From positions 1 through 64,000 of the forward strand of contig NZ_CP007213.1 of the NCBI RefSeq assembly GCF_001411805.1: a DNA stretch of 64,000 nucleotides. The letters run 5' to 3'. The notes beneath the pieces are model-generated. The model made no database searches and was not told the origin of the DNA. It saw nothing but the letters and a program-made list of their open reading frames with translations. The position numbers were made by a program, and so were the translations under genes. The stretch comes from Burkholderia plantarii (GTDB lineage: Bacteria > Pseudomonadota > Gammaproteobacteria > Burkholderiales > Burkholderiaceae). Numbering within the stretch: position 1 is the first letter of the stretch; each line of letters opens with the position of its first letter. Shown in pieces: positions 45,000 through 54,230 of this stretch.

Positions 45000-47075
45000 T
45001 CAAAGGTCGAGCAGCAGCCGTTCGCCGCCGCCCGACGCGGGGCTCGCGGGCACCGCGCAGCAGATCAGCGCCTCGCCGTCGGGGACCGGGAAGCCGGGCG
45101 GCTCGGCATAGGCGACGGCGCCCTCGACGACGCGCGCGCGGCAGCTGCCGCAGCTGCCGCCGCGGCAGCCGTATTCCGGCGTGAGCCCGCGCGCCTCGGC
45201 CAGCTCCAGCAGCGAGCCGCCGCCCGGCTGCCAGCGTGCCTCCTTGCCCGACTTCACGAACGCCACCGGCGTCGGCCGGTCGGCCGGCACACGCGCCGGG
45301 GCGGCGCCGGCCGCCGGCGCGGGCTGCCGGCGCTGGAGCCCGGACGGGCCGAACGCCTCCGCGTGGATGCGGTCGTCGGCGACGTTCAGGTCGCGCAGGC
45401 CGTCGTACATCGATTGCATGAACGCGGCCGGCCCGCACAGGTAGAAGTCGTAGTCGTTGAACGGCAGCACCTCGGTCAGCAGCGCCACGTCGATGCGCCC
45501 GCTCACGTCGAAATCGGCGCCGTGCCGCGCGCCCGCGGTGTCGGTCAGCGCGCGCACCACCGTGACCGCGCCGCTGGTGGTGGCGGCCAGCGCCGCGATC
45601 TCGTCGCCGAACGCGCGCTCGGCCAGCGAACGCGCCGAATGGAAGAACCAGGTCGGGCGCACGCGCCGCTTGCGCAGGCCCTCGTACACCACGTGCCGCA
45701 GCATCGCCAGCATCGGCGTGACGCCGACGCCCACCGCGAGCAGCACGGCGGGCCGGCGCTGGGCCGCGTCGATGGTGAACTGCCCGGCCGGCGCGCGCGC
45801 CTCGATCACGCTGCCGGCGCGCAGCGTGTCGTGCAGGTGCGACGACACCAGGCCGTCGCGCTTCACGCTGATCCGGTAGACGTCGTCGGACGGCGCGCTC
45901 GACAGCGTATAGGTGCGCAGCAGCGGCCGGTCCTGGCCGGGCGGCGTGACGCGGACCGGCAGGTGCTGCCCGGCGGCATGCGGCACGCGCCCGGCACCGT
46001 CGAGCGGCTCGAGATGGAACGAGCGGATCGTGGCGCTCTCGTCCACCACGCGCGCGACCCGGAACGGCCGCCAGGCGTCGGCCAGCTCGGCGGCCTTCAG
46101 GCGGGCGGCGGCCTCGTCCCAACTGCCCGTCATCAGCGAGTTCGGCGACCAGCCCTCGTCGCGAAACCGCCAGCGCAGCGGCATCGCGTCGGGCCGCAGC
46201 AGCACGCGGCGCGGCGTGAAGCGCCAGAGCCGCTCGGCGCCCTGGAACGCGGCGATCTCGGCCGAGTCGAGATCGACCTCGGCCTCGCCCGTCATCTGCA
46301 GCATGTCGCCGGTGGCGAAATCGACGAACACCAGCCCCGCGCGCGGATTGACGAGGAAGTTGCCGAGCGTGGCGAAGAACAGGTTGCCGGCGAAATCGGG
46401 CACGGTCAGGCGGCCGTCCGCGCCGATCCGCACGAAGCCGGCCTTGCCGCCGCGATGCGAGACGTCGACCTGCCGCGCGCCGCCGTCGCCCACATACGAG
46501 GCGACGAAAAACGTGTCGGCCGCTTCGATCATCGCGCGGGCGCGCCCGGTCAGGCCGTCGAGTTCCTGCACGGGCTGATCCGTGTAAATGCCAGGATCGC
46601 GGACGAATGCGAAATCGCGTAGCTGGATGTACTGCGGGCAGTTGCCGAACGACTGCGCGACCGCCACCTCGAAGCCCCGCGCCGAGCGGCGTTCGATCCG
46701 GCCGTTCACGCGGTTGCGGCGCCGCGTGTGCAGCTCGATGCCGAGCAGGCCGAGCGCCGCGCCGTCGCGCAGCCCGGCCGAGACGGGGTCGCGCGGGTCG
46801 CTGCCGGCCTCGATCCGCAGGGTCCGGTCGTCCGGCGCCTGCATGAAGCCCGGCTGGCCGGCGAGGAAGCTCGCCCACACGTCGCCGCGGCCGTCCACGC
46901 TGCCGGTCGCGATGAACGGCAGCTGCGCGTAGAACGCGCGGTGCTGCTCCGGCAGGTGGTCGCGCACGAAGCGCCGGCCGACGTCGTCCATCCGCGCCGC
47001 CACGCCGGCCTTTTCCTGCAGCGCCAGCTCGCCCGCGTGCCACGGCGACGATGCAACGAGGGAAGTCGTGTTCAT
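45000..47075 (-). CDS. Hybrid flavo-iron-sulfur oxidoreductase: PNPOx-like + FNR + 2Fe-2S ferredoxin
   Basis: 691 residues with three modules. About 35-245 is a pyridoxamine-phosphate-oxidase-like FMN split barrel (PFIATGSVDGRGDVWASFL, then FATLGNFLVNPRAGLVFVDF). About 340-585 is a ferredoxin-reductase module with FAD-binding RTYTLSS and NAD(P)H-binding GVGVTPMLAML. About 605-691 is a plant-type ferredoxin with the cluster motif CRGGSCGSCRARV and a fourth cysteine in ALICCAV. Electrons would flow from NAD(P)H through FAD and 2Fe-2S to the FMN-like domain or a partner. Such fusions occur beside glutathione S-transferases; the substrate is unknown. The ATG has GGAGCAG upstream. Confidence 0.88.
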   Translation of the reverse strand: MNTTSLVASSPWHAGELALQEKAGVAARMDDVGRRFVRDHLPEQHRAFYAQLPFIATGSVDGRGDVWASFLAGQPGFMQAPDDRTLRIEAGSDPRDPVSAGLRDGAALGLLGIELHTRRRNRVNGRIERRSARGFEVAVAQSFGNCPQYIQLRDFAFVRDPGIYTDQPVQELDGLTGRARAMIEAADTFFVASYVGDGGARQVDVSHRGGKAGFVRIGADGRLTVPDFAGNLFFATLGNFLVNPRAGLVFVDFATGDMLQMTGEAEVDLDSAEIAAFQGAERLWRFTPRRVLLRPDAMPLRWRFRDEGWSPNSLMTGSWDEAAARLKAAELADAWRPFRVARVVDESATIRSFHLEPLDGAGRVPHAAGQHLPVRVTPPGQDRPLLRTYTLSSAPSDDVYRISVKRDGLVSSHLHDTLRAGSVIEARAPAGQFTIDAAQRRPAVLLAVGVGVTPMLAMLRHVVYEGLRKRRVRPTWFFHSARSLAERAFGDEIAALAATTSGAVTVVRALTDTAGARHGADFDVSGRIDVALLTEVLPFNDYDFYLCGPAAFMQSMYDGLRDLNVADDRIHAEAFGPSGLQRRQPAPAAGAAPARVPADRPTPVAFVKSGKEARWQPGGGSLLELAEARGLTPEYGCRGGSCGSCRARVVEGAVAYAEPPGFPVPDGEALICCAVPASPASGGGERLLLDL

Positions 47076-47132
47076 GATCTGCTCCAGTGGAAACGGGCCG
47101 GCTTGATGATGCAGCGATGCCGCCCCGAAGGG

Positions 47133-47744
47133 TCAGGCGGCCAGGCCGACCGGCGTCTTGCGGAATTCGACGAAGCCGGGCAGCGCCTCGATGCGGCGCA
47201 GCCAGGCGTTGACGTTCGGATAGAACGACAGGTCGACGTTGCCTTCCGGCGCGCGCGCGACATAGCCGTACAGCGCGACGTCGGCGAGCGTCGGCTTCGT
47301 GTCGGCCAGGTAGTCGCGGCCCGCGAGCGCGGCGTCGATCAGCTTGAGGATGCCGTGGGCGCGCGCGATCACTTCCTCGGCATTGTGCTTCGAGCCGAAC
47401 ACGGTGATGAGCCGCGCGGCGGCCGGGCCGAACGCGATCTCGCCGGCGGCCACCGACAGCCAGCGCTGCACGGCGGCCTCGGCTTCCGGCGTTTGCGGCA
47501 GCCACTGCGAGCCGCCGTGCTTGCGCGCGAGGTAGACGAGGATCGCGTTCGAATCGGCGATCACGGTCTCGCCGTCGACCAGCACCGGTACCTGGCCGAA
47601 CGGATTGAGCTTCAGGAACTGCGGCGACTTGTGCGCGGCGGCGGCCAGGTCGACCTCGATCGCGTCGTGCTCGAGGCCGAGCAGCGACAGGAACAGACGC
47701 ACGCGATGCGAGTGGCCGGACAGCGGGTGGTGATAGAACTTCAT
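47133..47744 (-). CDS. Glutathione S-transferase
   Basis: 203 residues. N-terminal thioredoxin fold with [20 protein letters not shown], cis-proline in GQVPVLVDG and the glutathione-binding [11 protein letters not shown]; helical C-domain follows. GAGGAGA precedes the ATG at 47744. First gene of an apparent gst / hybrid flavoprotein / lysR operon, so it probably deals with an electrophile or quinone reduced by the hybrid enzyme. Confidence 0.92.
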   Translation of the reverse strand: MKFYHHPLSGHSHRVRLFLSLLGLEHDAIEVDLAAAAHKSPQFLKLNPFGQVPVLVDGETVIADSNAILVYLARKHGGSQWLPQTPEAEAAVQRWLSVAAGEIAFGPAAARLITVFGSKHNAEEVIARAHGILKLIDAALAGRDYLADTKPTLADVALYGYVARAPEGNVDLSFYPNVNAWLRRIEALPGFVEFRKTPVGLAA

Positions 47745-47847
47745 GGCATTTCTCCTCGGGTCGGTGTGATCGGACATCCGGATCACGATGAGCCCGAGTC
47801 TAGGGACGCGGCCGTCGCCGGAGAATCCCGCGCGAGCCGAATGGATT

Positions 47848-47864
47848 ATTCTCGAAACGAGAAT
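47848..47864. promoter_or_regulatory. Palindromic operator upstream of gst
   Basis: ATTCTCGAAACGAGAAT is a perfect 7-bp inverted repeat with AAA in the centre and has the T-N11-A form of LysR sites. It lies 104 bases before the gst start. The rest of the 47745-48151 gap shows no gene. Confidence 0.6.
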
Positions 47865-48151
47865 GGCGGGCGCCGAGGCCCGTGGGGCGGGCCTGCGCGC
47901 GCGGTGGCGCGGGGCGGGGAAGCGAGGGGAAACGCCTGGCGAGGGACCGGAGGGCGTGGGGATCGCGCGCGAGCGGGCATGCCAGACCGCATATGAAACG
48001 GCGAGGAAGGCGGCGACGAAGCACGCGGACCGGCCGATGCGCGCGGCGGGCCGCTCGCCGTGCCGTGGCGCCATTGCCCCGTCGCGCGACCGCCCGTGCA
48101 TCGGCACGATCGCGCCCGCCGCGCACCGATGCGCGACGGCAAACCCGCCGC

Positions 48152-49522
48152 CTACTTCTGCTCGGGCAGGAACCAGTTCATCACGAGCGCGCAGATGCCG
48201 CCGGTGGCGACGCCCGAAGCCAGCACGTTCTTCAGCGCGTTCGGCAGGTGGGTGAGGATCTCCGGCACCTGCGAGACGCCGAGCCCCAGCGCCAGCGACA
48301 CGGCCACGATCAGCAGCGCGCGGCGGTCGAGCTTCACGCCGGCCAGGATGTTGATGCCCGAGGCCGCCACCGCGCCGAACATCACCATCGCGGCGCCGCC
48401 GAGCACGGGCTCGGGCACCGCCTGCAGCACGCCGGCCACCGCCGGGAACAGCCCGAGCACCACCAGCATGCCGGCGATCCAGAGGCCCACGTGCCGGCTC
48501 GCGATGCCGGTCAGCTGGATCACGCCGTTGTTCTGCGCGAACACCGAACTCGGGAACGTATTGAACGCGCCGGCCAGCAGCGAGTTCGCGCCGTTCACGA
48601 GCACCCCGCCCTTGATGCGGCGCATCCACAGCGGCCCTTCCACCGGCTCGCGCGACACCTTGCTGGTGGCCGTGACGTCGCCGATCGCCTCGAGCGAGGT
48701 GACGAGGTAGATCACCAGCATCGGCACGAACAGCGACCACGAGAAGCCGAGCCCGAAATGCAGCGGCGTGGGGATCTGGAACAGCGCGGCCTCGCGCGCG
48801 CCGGTGAAGTCGAGCCGGCCCGCGGCGCCGGCCGCCAGATAGCCGAGCGCGAGCGCGATCACGAGCGCGGTGCTGCGCACCCAGACCACCGGCACGCGGT
48901 TCAGCACGACGATCGTGCCGAGCACGAGCCCGGACAGCATCAGGTTCTGCGCGCTCGCGAAGCTGCCGTTGGCCATCGCGCCGTAGCCGCCGCCCATGCT
49001 GACGAGGCCGACCTTGATCAGCGTGAGGCCGATCAGCAGCACCACGATGCCGGTCACGAGCGGCGTGATGAGGCGCTTGACGAACGGCAGCACGCGCGAC
49101 ACGGCCATCTCCACGAACGAGCCGGCGATCACCACGCCGAAAATCGCGGCCAGCACGGCGCCCACCGGTGTGCCCTGCCTGACCATCAGGCTGCCGCCCG
49201 CGATCAGCGGGCCCACGAAGTTGAAGCTGGTGCCCTGCACGATCAGCAGGCCGGCGCCGAGCGGGCCGAAGCGGCGGCACTGCAGGAACGTGGCGATGCC
49301 CGAGATCACCAGCGACATCGACACGATCAGCGTGGTGTCGCGGCTCGGCACGTTCAGCGCCTGGCAAATCAGCAGGCCCGGTGTGACGATCGGCACCAGG
49401 ATCGCCAGCAGGTGCTGGAGCGCGGCGACGAACGCGATGGCCGGCGCGGGGCGGTCGTCGGGACCGTAGACCAGATCGGGGACGGCGGCGGGTGCGGCGG
49501 GGTCGGGATGGGTCGATGACAT
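48152..49522 (-). CDS. Xanthine/uric acid permease (nucleobase:cation symporter-2 family)
   Basis: 456 residues with about 14 hydrophobic segments. NCS2 marks: [20 protein letters not shown] near the start, [15 protein letters not shown], the ATSKVSREP loop with an acidic residue in [10 protein letters not shown], and the TM10 motif [19 protein letters not shown]. These suit the purine (PbuX/UacT) branch better than uracil. No purine catabolism genes adjoin it. Confidence 0.88.
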   Translation of the reverse strand: MSSTHPDPAAPAAVPDLVYGPDDRPAPAIAFVAALQHLLAILVPIVTPGLLICQALNVPSRDTTLIVSMSLVISGIATFLQCRRFGPLGAGLLIVQGTSFNFVGPLIAGGSLMVRQGTPVGAVLAAIFGVVIAGSFVEMAVSRVLPFVKRLITPLVTGIVVLLIGLTLIKVGLVSMGGGYGAMANGSFASAQNLMLSGLVLGTIVVLNRVPVVWVRSTALVIALALGYLAAGAAGRLDFTGAREAALFQIPTPLHFGLGFSWSLFVPMLVIYLVTSLEAIGDVTATSKVSREPVEGPLWMRRIKGGVLVNGANSLLAGAFNTFPSSVFAQNNGVIQLTGIASRHVGLWIAGMLVVLGLFPAVAGVLQAVPEPVLGGAAMVMFGAVAASGINILAGVKLDRRALLIVAVSLALGLGVSQVPEILTHLPNALKNVLASGVATGGICALVMNWFLPEQK

Positions 49523-49683
49523 CGCGGGAAGGCCGCGGCGGCGGCGAAGGGAAAGCGGGGAATTTTACCGGCTGGGCCGCGCGCCAAAAAGCGGCGCGGT
49601 GCGTGTCCCCGAGATCCCGGGCATCGGCGGCGCGGCGGCCGGGCGTCGTGTATCGCCCCGCGTGCCGCCCGGCGCCGCGCGGC

Positions 49684-51252
49684 TTATTCGTCGTCCGACG
49701 CTTCCGAGGCGCGCCGCAGCGCGTCGGGCAGGCGTGCGACGAGGTGCTGGAAATCGGCGAGCGTGGTCACGTGGAGCTCGTCCATCAGCGTGCCGCCCGG
49801 CTTCATGTAGTCGAGCACCTTGTCGTAGACCGGCGCGAGACCCGCCTGCACCTCCGGCGGCGCCTTGGCGGTTTCCGCCAAGAGCCGGTCCATCAGGGGC
49901 CGCCAGTTGCCGGACTCGGGCCTCGACATCAGGACGGGAGTCCAGCCGAGCGTGACGTTGAGCACGATGTGGGTATCCGCCGGATCGCGCTGCGACTCGG
50001 GGATCGCCGCGATCTGGTCGAGGATCTTGTGCAGGTTGCCCATCCCGTCGCGCATCGCTTCCGGGCTGTCTTGCGCGTTGCCCTTGAGCGCGTTCACGGC
50101 CAGCCCGATCAGCGCCGGCATGCGGTGCTCGGGCGGATAGCTGGCGATCTGCGCGTTGAGATGATCGAAGGCGGCCTGCTGCGTGTTGAGCGGCTGCACG
50201 CGGTGCAGCAGCCGACCCAGGTCGGCGGTGACCTGGGCGCGCATCTCGTCGGGCTGCACGTGGTTGGCCGCCATCACGGCGTCGTACATGTCGCGGCCCG
50301 AGATGCTGCTGTCGTTGGACAAGTGCTCGAGCGTGGCGATCATCATCGGACCGACGCGTTTTTGCAGATCGGCCCGGACCTCGGGCGGCAGCTGCGAAAT
50401 CGCGACCCGCCCACGCGCGGCGTTGCCGACCGACATCGGCCGGCCCCCCAGCAGTTGCATCAGGTCATGCAGGTGCTGCGGGCCGATGTTCTCGCCGCTC
50501 TCATGGGCCTCAATGAGCTTGTTCATCCAGGCGGTGGTCTGCCGCTGCTCGGTGGACATGCGCTGCGGTGCCGCGCCGCCGGTGGTCGGCGTGGAAGGCG
50601 TGGGCGCGGCGGGCGCGTTCGTCTGGCTCGTCTGGCTGGTCGGGCGGGCGCCGTCGGCGGAGGAACTGGCCGGCGTCGGGGGGCGCTGCTGCGCGGCGCT
50701 GGCCGGAAGCGCGGTGGCTTCTTCGTAAGACGGCGGTGGCGCCTCCCCGGTGGCGCCGCCCGGGTTCGACGGCGCGGGCGAGCTGGTCTCGGCGGGCGAG
50801 TAGGGCGGCGGTGGCGGTTCGTCCGGCACCGGCACGTCCATCAGCGCCTGGCTCGCGGCGTGCGGCCGTGGTGGTGGCGGTGGCGCGACGTCGTGGCTCG
50901 TCACCGCGGGCGTTTGCGTGCCGCCGCCGGAGGCCGACAGGTCTTGCGGAGCCGGGCCGCCGGACGGCGTGGCGAGGATCTGCGGCGCGCCTTCCATTTG
51001 CAGTGCGTGGAACGCGTCCGGCAGCGAAGGCACATGCAGGGTCGTCGCGCTCGATTGCGCCTCGCCATGCCGCTGCGAGGTCTGGCCGTTGCGCTGCGCC
51101 CCGCGTCGGCGCAGGCCGCCCAGCAGCGCGTCGGGCGTCGCGTTGGCGCGGCTCGCGCCGGACGACGGCCGCGACGGCGCTTCTCCGGTCAGGCCGGACG
51201 GCGTGGAGGGAATGCCGCCGGTGGAGGCGCGGCGAATCGGCGGCGGGGGCAT
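49684..51252 (-). CDS. Candidate type III secreted effector with two PPxY motifs
   Basis: 522 residues from ATG 51252 (GGAA ribosome site 7 bases upstream); TTG at 51348 would add 32 residues. The first 230 residues are Ser/Pro/Thr-rich and disordered, like a type III secretion signal. They carry two WW-domain ligands, PPPPYSP (Tyr151) and PPPSYEEA (Tyr176), typical of eukaryotic and viral late-domain proteins. The C-terminal 290 residues are helical ([19 protein letters not shown] stretch, repeated LL/NAL helices) with no enzyme motif I recognise. A hrpII-type box lies upstream. No secretion genes are in the window; function in host ubiquitin-ligase recruitment is inferred. Confidence 0.7.
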   Translation of the reverse strand: MPPPPIRRASTGGIPSTPSGLTGEAPSRPSSGASRANATPDALLGGLRRRGAQRNGQTSQRHGEAQSSATTLHVPSLPDAFHALQMEGAPQILATPSGGPAPQDLSASGGGTQTPAVTSHDVAPPPPPRPHAASQALMDVPVPDEPPPPPYSPAETSSPAPSNPGGATGEAPPPSYEEATALPASAAQQRPPTPASSSADGARPTSQTSQTNAPAAPTPSTPTTGGAAPQRMSTEQRQTTAWMNKLIEAHESGENIGPQHLHDLMQLLGGRPMSVGNAARGRVAISQLPPEVRADLQKRVGPMMIATLEHLSNDSSISGRDMYDAVMAANHVQPDEMRAQVTADLGRLLHRVQPLNTQQAAFDHLNAQIASYPPEHRMPALIGLAVNALKGNAQDSPEAMRDGMGNLHKILDQIAAIPESQRDPADTHIVLNVTLGWTPVLMSRPESGNWRPLMDRLLAETAKAPPEVQAGLAPVYDKVLDYMKPGGTLMDELHVTTLADFQHLVARLPDALRRASEASDDE

Positions 51253-51405
51253 CGAGGCGTTCCGTTGAGTGGGGCGGCCGGCGTCGTTCAGGCGCACACG
51301 CCGGTCGGGACGCGGCGCGGAGCCGACACCTGCCGTCGCGACGGCCAAGCGTGGTATGTCAGCCCGAAGGTATAACGCATCGCGCCGCGAGCGTGGCGCA
51401 CGAGG

Positions 51406-51429
51406 CGAACCCCGCGCGCGTCATGCGAA
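51406..51429 (-). promoter_or_regulatory. hrpII-type (HrpB-dependent) promoter box
   Basis: On the minus strand TTCG (51429-51426), 16 bases, TTCG (51409-51406): exactly the TTCG-N16-TTCG hrpII box used by HrpB in Ralstonia and plant-pathogenic Burkholderia. TTATAC and TACCTT lie 30-38 bases further, near the expected -10 distance (YANNNT). It is directed at the effector candidate. Confidence 0.6.
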
Positions 51430-51455
51430 GTTTTGCGCGTGGCCCCGGGCCGGCG

Positions 51456-51836
51456 TCAGGGCTTTCGGCCGAACGCCTCGCGCAGCTTGCGCTTGGCCCG
51501 CTCCAGTGTCGCGCGCCGCGTTTTCGGCAGGTTGCGGCCGGCGCGATTGACGTAGAAGTTCAGCATCGACATGGCCGACTGGTATGGCGATGCCTTGCGC
51601 CGGCGGCTGTGTTCGGCCGAGCGTTTCAGCGAGGCGGCGATCGCGGCGGGATCGTCGGACTTGAAGATGTCGGGTTCGACGTCGAGTGCGTCGCTGCGTC
51701 GGGTGACGTCGCCGGACCAGCGCCTGCCCGAGCCGGTGGTGCTGGCGCGGCGCCGGCCCGGGCGTCGTGTCGAATGCTTGCCGCGCGAGCCCGGCTTCGC
51801 GTGCGAGGCCGGGCGGGCGGAACGGGATGCGCTCAT
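51456..51836 (-). CDS. DUF3175 family small basic protein
   Basis: 126 residues from ATG 51836 with GGAGG upstream. The first 45 residues are Arg/Ser/Thr-rich and basic; the conserved part follows (SLKRSAEHSRRRKASPYQSA, then SMLNFYVNRAGRNLP and the lysine/arginine-rich end), which fits DUF3175. Role unknown; a nucleic-acid-binding function is plausible from charge only. The hrpII box starts 27 bases beyond its stop on the same strand, within its 3' end. Confidence 0.75.
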   Translation of the reverse strand: MSASRSARPASHAKPGSRGKHSTRRPGRRRASTTGSGRRWSGDVTRRSDALDVEPDIFKSDDPAAIAASLKRSAEHSRRRKASPYQSAMSMLNFYVNRAGRNLPKTRRATLERAKRKLREAFGRKP

Positions 51837-51995
51837 CGTGGGAGCCTCCAGGGTGACGGGCCGATGGCGGGACCGGCCGGGATCCAGATGGCCCGCATGG
51901 CAGCAGCGCATGCGGGCAGGATGGACGCGGCGGCCGGCTGGCGCGGGCCATCGGCCGGCTCCCGCCTGGCGAGGGCACGCCGCGCCGCCGCGGCT

Positions 51996-53804
51996 TCAGG
52001 ACTTGCCGTGCTTGTCGCCCGAGGGCAGCACGGCCGACAGCACCTGCCGCGCCGTCTCGACGATCACGCCGCGTTCGCGCGGATCGCCCTTCACGAGCGT
52101 CTCGGCAAACTGCCTGGCCTGCTGCAGCGTGACGTGCGGCGGCAGCGGCGGCACCTCGGGGTCGGTCTTGACCTCGATCACCACCGGCTTGCCGGCCGCG
52201 AGCGCCTCGTCCCAGGCCGCGCCGACCTGCTCCGGGCGATCGACGTAAATGCCCTTCAATCCGATCAGCTCGGCGAAGCGGTGATACGGCACGTCGGGCA
52301 CCTGCTGCGAAGCGTCGAACTTCGGATCGCCCTCCATCACGCGCTGCTCCCAGGTGACCTGGTTCAGGTCCTCGTTGTTGAGCACGAGGCAGATCCAGCG
52401 CGGGTCGTCCCACTGCCGCCAGTATTTGGCGACGGTGATCAGCTCGGCCATGTTGTTCATCTGCATCGCGCCGTCGCCGACCATCGCGATCACCGGCCGC
52501 CCCGGATACGCGAACTTTGCCGCGATCGCATAGGGCACCGCGGCGCCCATCGAGGCGAGGCCGCCCGACAGCGAGGCCAGCATGCCGCGCCGCATCTGCA
52601 GGTCGCGCGCATACCAGTTCGCGCAGGAGCCCGAGTCGCTCGCGAGGATCACGTCGTCGGGCAGGCGCGGCGAGAGCTCGGTGAACGCGCGCTGCGGATT
52701 GATGCCGCGCCCCTGGCTCGCGTCGGCGGCCGCGCGCTTGGCCAGCGTGTCGCGCCAGTCGTCGTTCCAGCGCGCGATCCGGTCGCGCCAGCGGTGCTCG
52801 GTGCGATCGGTCAGCAGCGGCAGCAGCTGCGTGAGCGTCTCGGCGCTGTCGCCCACCAGGTTGACCTCCATCGGGTAGCGCAGGCTCAGCATGTCGGCCT
52901 TCAGGTCGATCTGCACCGCCCGCGCCTGGCCTTCCTTCGGCAGGAACTCCGCATACGGGAAGCCGGAGCCCACCACCAGCAGCGTGTCGCACTCGTTCAT
53001 CAGTTCGTAGCTCGGCCGCGTGCCGAGCAGGCCGATCGGGCCGGTCACCCAAGGCAGGTCGTCGGGCAGTGCGGCCTTGCCGAGCAGCGCCTTGGCGGCG
53101 CCCGCGCCGAGCCGGTCGGCCACCGCGATCACCTGATCGGTGGCGCCGAGCGCGCCGGCGCCCACCAGCATCGCGACCTTCGAGCCCGCGTTGAGCACCT
53201 CGGCCGCGCGCTTGAGGTCCTCCGGATACGGCACCACCTTCGGGCGCGTGTAGCCGACGCCCGAATGCACGGTGCCGTGGGCGCGCGCGGGCGGCGCGTA
53301 GTCGAGTTCCTGCAGGTCGTTCGGCAGGATCAGCGCGGTGACGGTGCGCGCGCCGAGCGCGGTGCGCACGGCCCGGTCGACCAGATGGCGCACCTGCCCC
53401 GGCACGCTCGCCTGCTGCACGAACGCGCCGGCCACGTCCTTGAACAGCGCGGGCAGGTCGAGCTCCTGCTGGTAGTGGCCGCCGAGCGCGGCGCGCGCCT
53501 GCTGGCCGACGATCGCGAGCACCGGCATGTGGTCGAGCCGCGCGTCGTAGAGGCCGGTGACCAGGTGCGAGGCGCCGGGGCCGGAGGTGGCGATGCATAC
53601 GCCGAGCTTGCCGGTGTACTTCGCGTGCGCGCTGGCCATGAACGCGGCCATTTCCTCGTGGCGCGCCTGGATGAACTCGATCTTGCCGCGCGCGCGGTTC
53701 AGCGCGCCGAACATGCCGTTGATGCCGTCGCCGGGGTAGCCGTAGATGCGATCGACGCCCCATTCGGCGAGTCGTTCGACGATGAAATCCGAAACTGTCG
53801 TCAT
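51996..53804 (-). CDS. Thiamine-diphosphate-dependent pyruvate oxidase-like enzyme
   Basis: 602 residues from ATG 53804 with a perfect AAGGAGG. N-terminal Pyr domain with catalytic glutamate (RHEEMAAFMASAHAKYTG, about 49-66), central FAD/nucleotide-like domain, C-terminal TPP domain with MVGDGAMQMN and LVLNNEDLNQ. It matches the PoxB-like group, which decarboxylates pyruvate oxidatively to acetate; the membrane-binding C-terminal peptide of E. coli PoxB is not obvious here. Reaction therefore uncertain within the acetolactate synthase superfamily. Confidence 0.88.
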   Translation of the reverse strand: MTTVSDFIVERLAEWGVDRIYGYPGDGINGMFGALNRARGKIEFIQARHEEMAAFMASAHAKYTGKLGVCIATSGPGASHLVTGLYDARLDHMPVLAIVGQQARAALGGHYQQELDLPALFKDVAGAFVQQASVPGQVRHLVDRAVRTALGARTVTALILPNDLQELDYAPPARAHGTVHSGVGYTRPKVVPYPEDLKRAAEVLNAGSKVAMLVGAGALGATDQVIAVADRLGAGAAKALLGKAALPDDLPWVTGPIGLLGTRPSYELMNECDTLLVVGSGFPYAEFLPKEGQARAVQIDLKADMLSLRYPMEVNLVGDSAETLTQLLPLLTDRTEHRWRDRIARWNDDWRDTLAKRAAADASQGRGINPQRAFTELSPRLPDDVILASDSGSCANWYARDLQMRRGMLASLSGGLASMGAAVPYAIAAKFAYPGRPVIAMVGDGAMQMNNMAELITVAKYWRQWDDPRWICLVLNNEDLNQVTWEQRVMEGDPKFDASQQVPDVPYHRFAELIGLKGIYVDRPEQVGAAWDEALAAGKPVVIEVKTDPEVPPLPPHVTLQQARQFAETLVKGDPRERGVIVETARQVLSAVLPSGDKHGKS

Positions 53805-54230
53805 GCCGTTCCTCCTTGATGTCGATGGCCGCCGCGCGCAGCCGCATGCCCGCCGGGCGGCGCGCCGCCGCCGTGCCGCCGGTGCGGCGCGGGTTGCCGG
53901 TTCGCGCGCCGTGCGGCGCGTGGCGCGTTCGACCGGATCGCGCAAGGCGCGTGCCGCCCGGCGCGTCGCGGGTGGCGCGCCCGCCGGCCGCCGTTGCCGC
54001 CCGCCTTTCAGATCGCCGGACCGCATGAGTTGTGCCGGTTGACATCGGCGCTTGTAAAAACGTCGCGTCGCATGGATGCGCCGCCGCAAGCGAACCGTCA
54101 TGTCGCCGCGCCGGCCCCGCCGCACGGGCCTCCCGGCGGCGCGCGCGAGCGGGCGCGATCCTTGCTCCGCTGCCCCCGATGCGAGTTCGCACATGACCGT
54201 GCGATGCGATCCAGCCTGGAGCCACACGCG
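53805..54230. other. Divergent intergenic region between poxB-like gene and efflux operon
   Basis: About 425 bases, very G+C-rich with tandem GCGCGT/GGCGCG-like tracts. TTGACA at 54039-54044 could be a -35 element for the efflux operon, but I see no good -10. No gene or clear operator palindrome. Confidence 0.4.
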
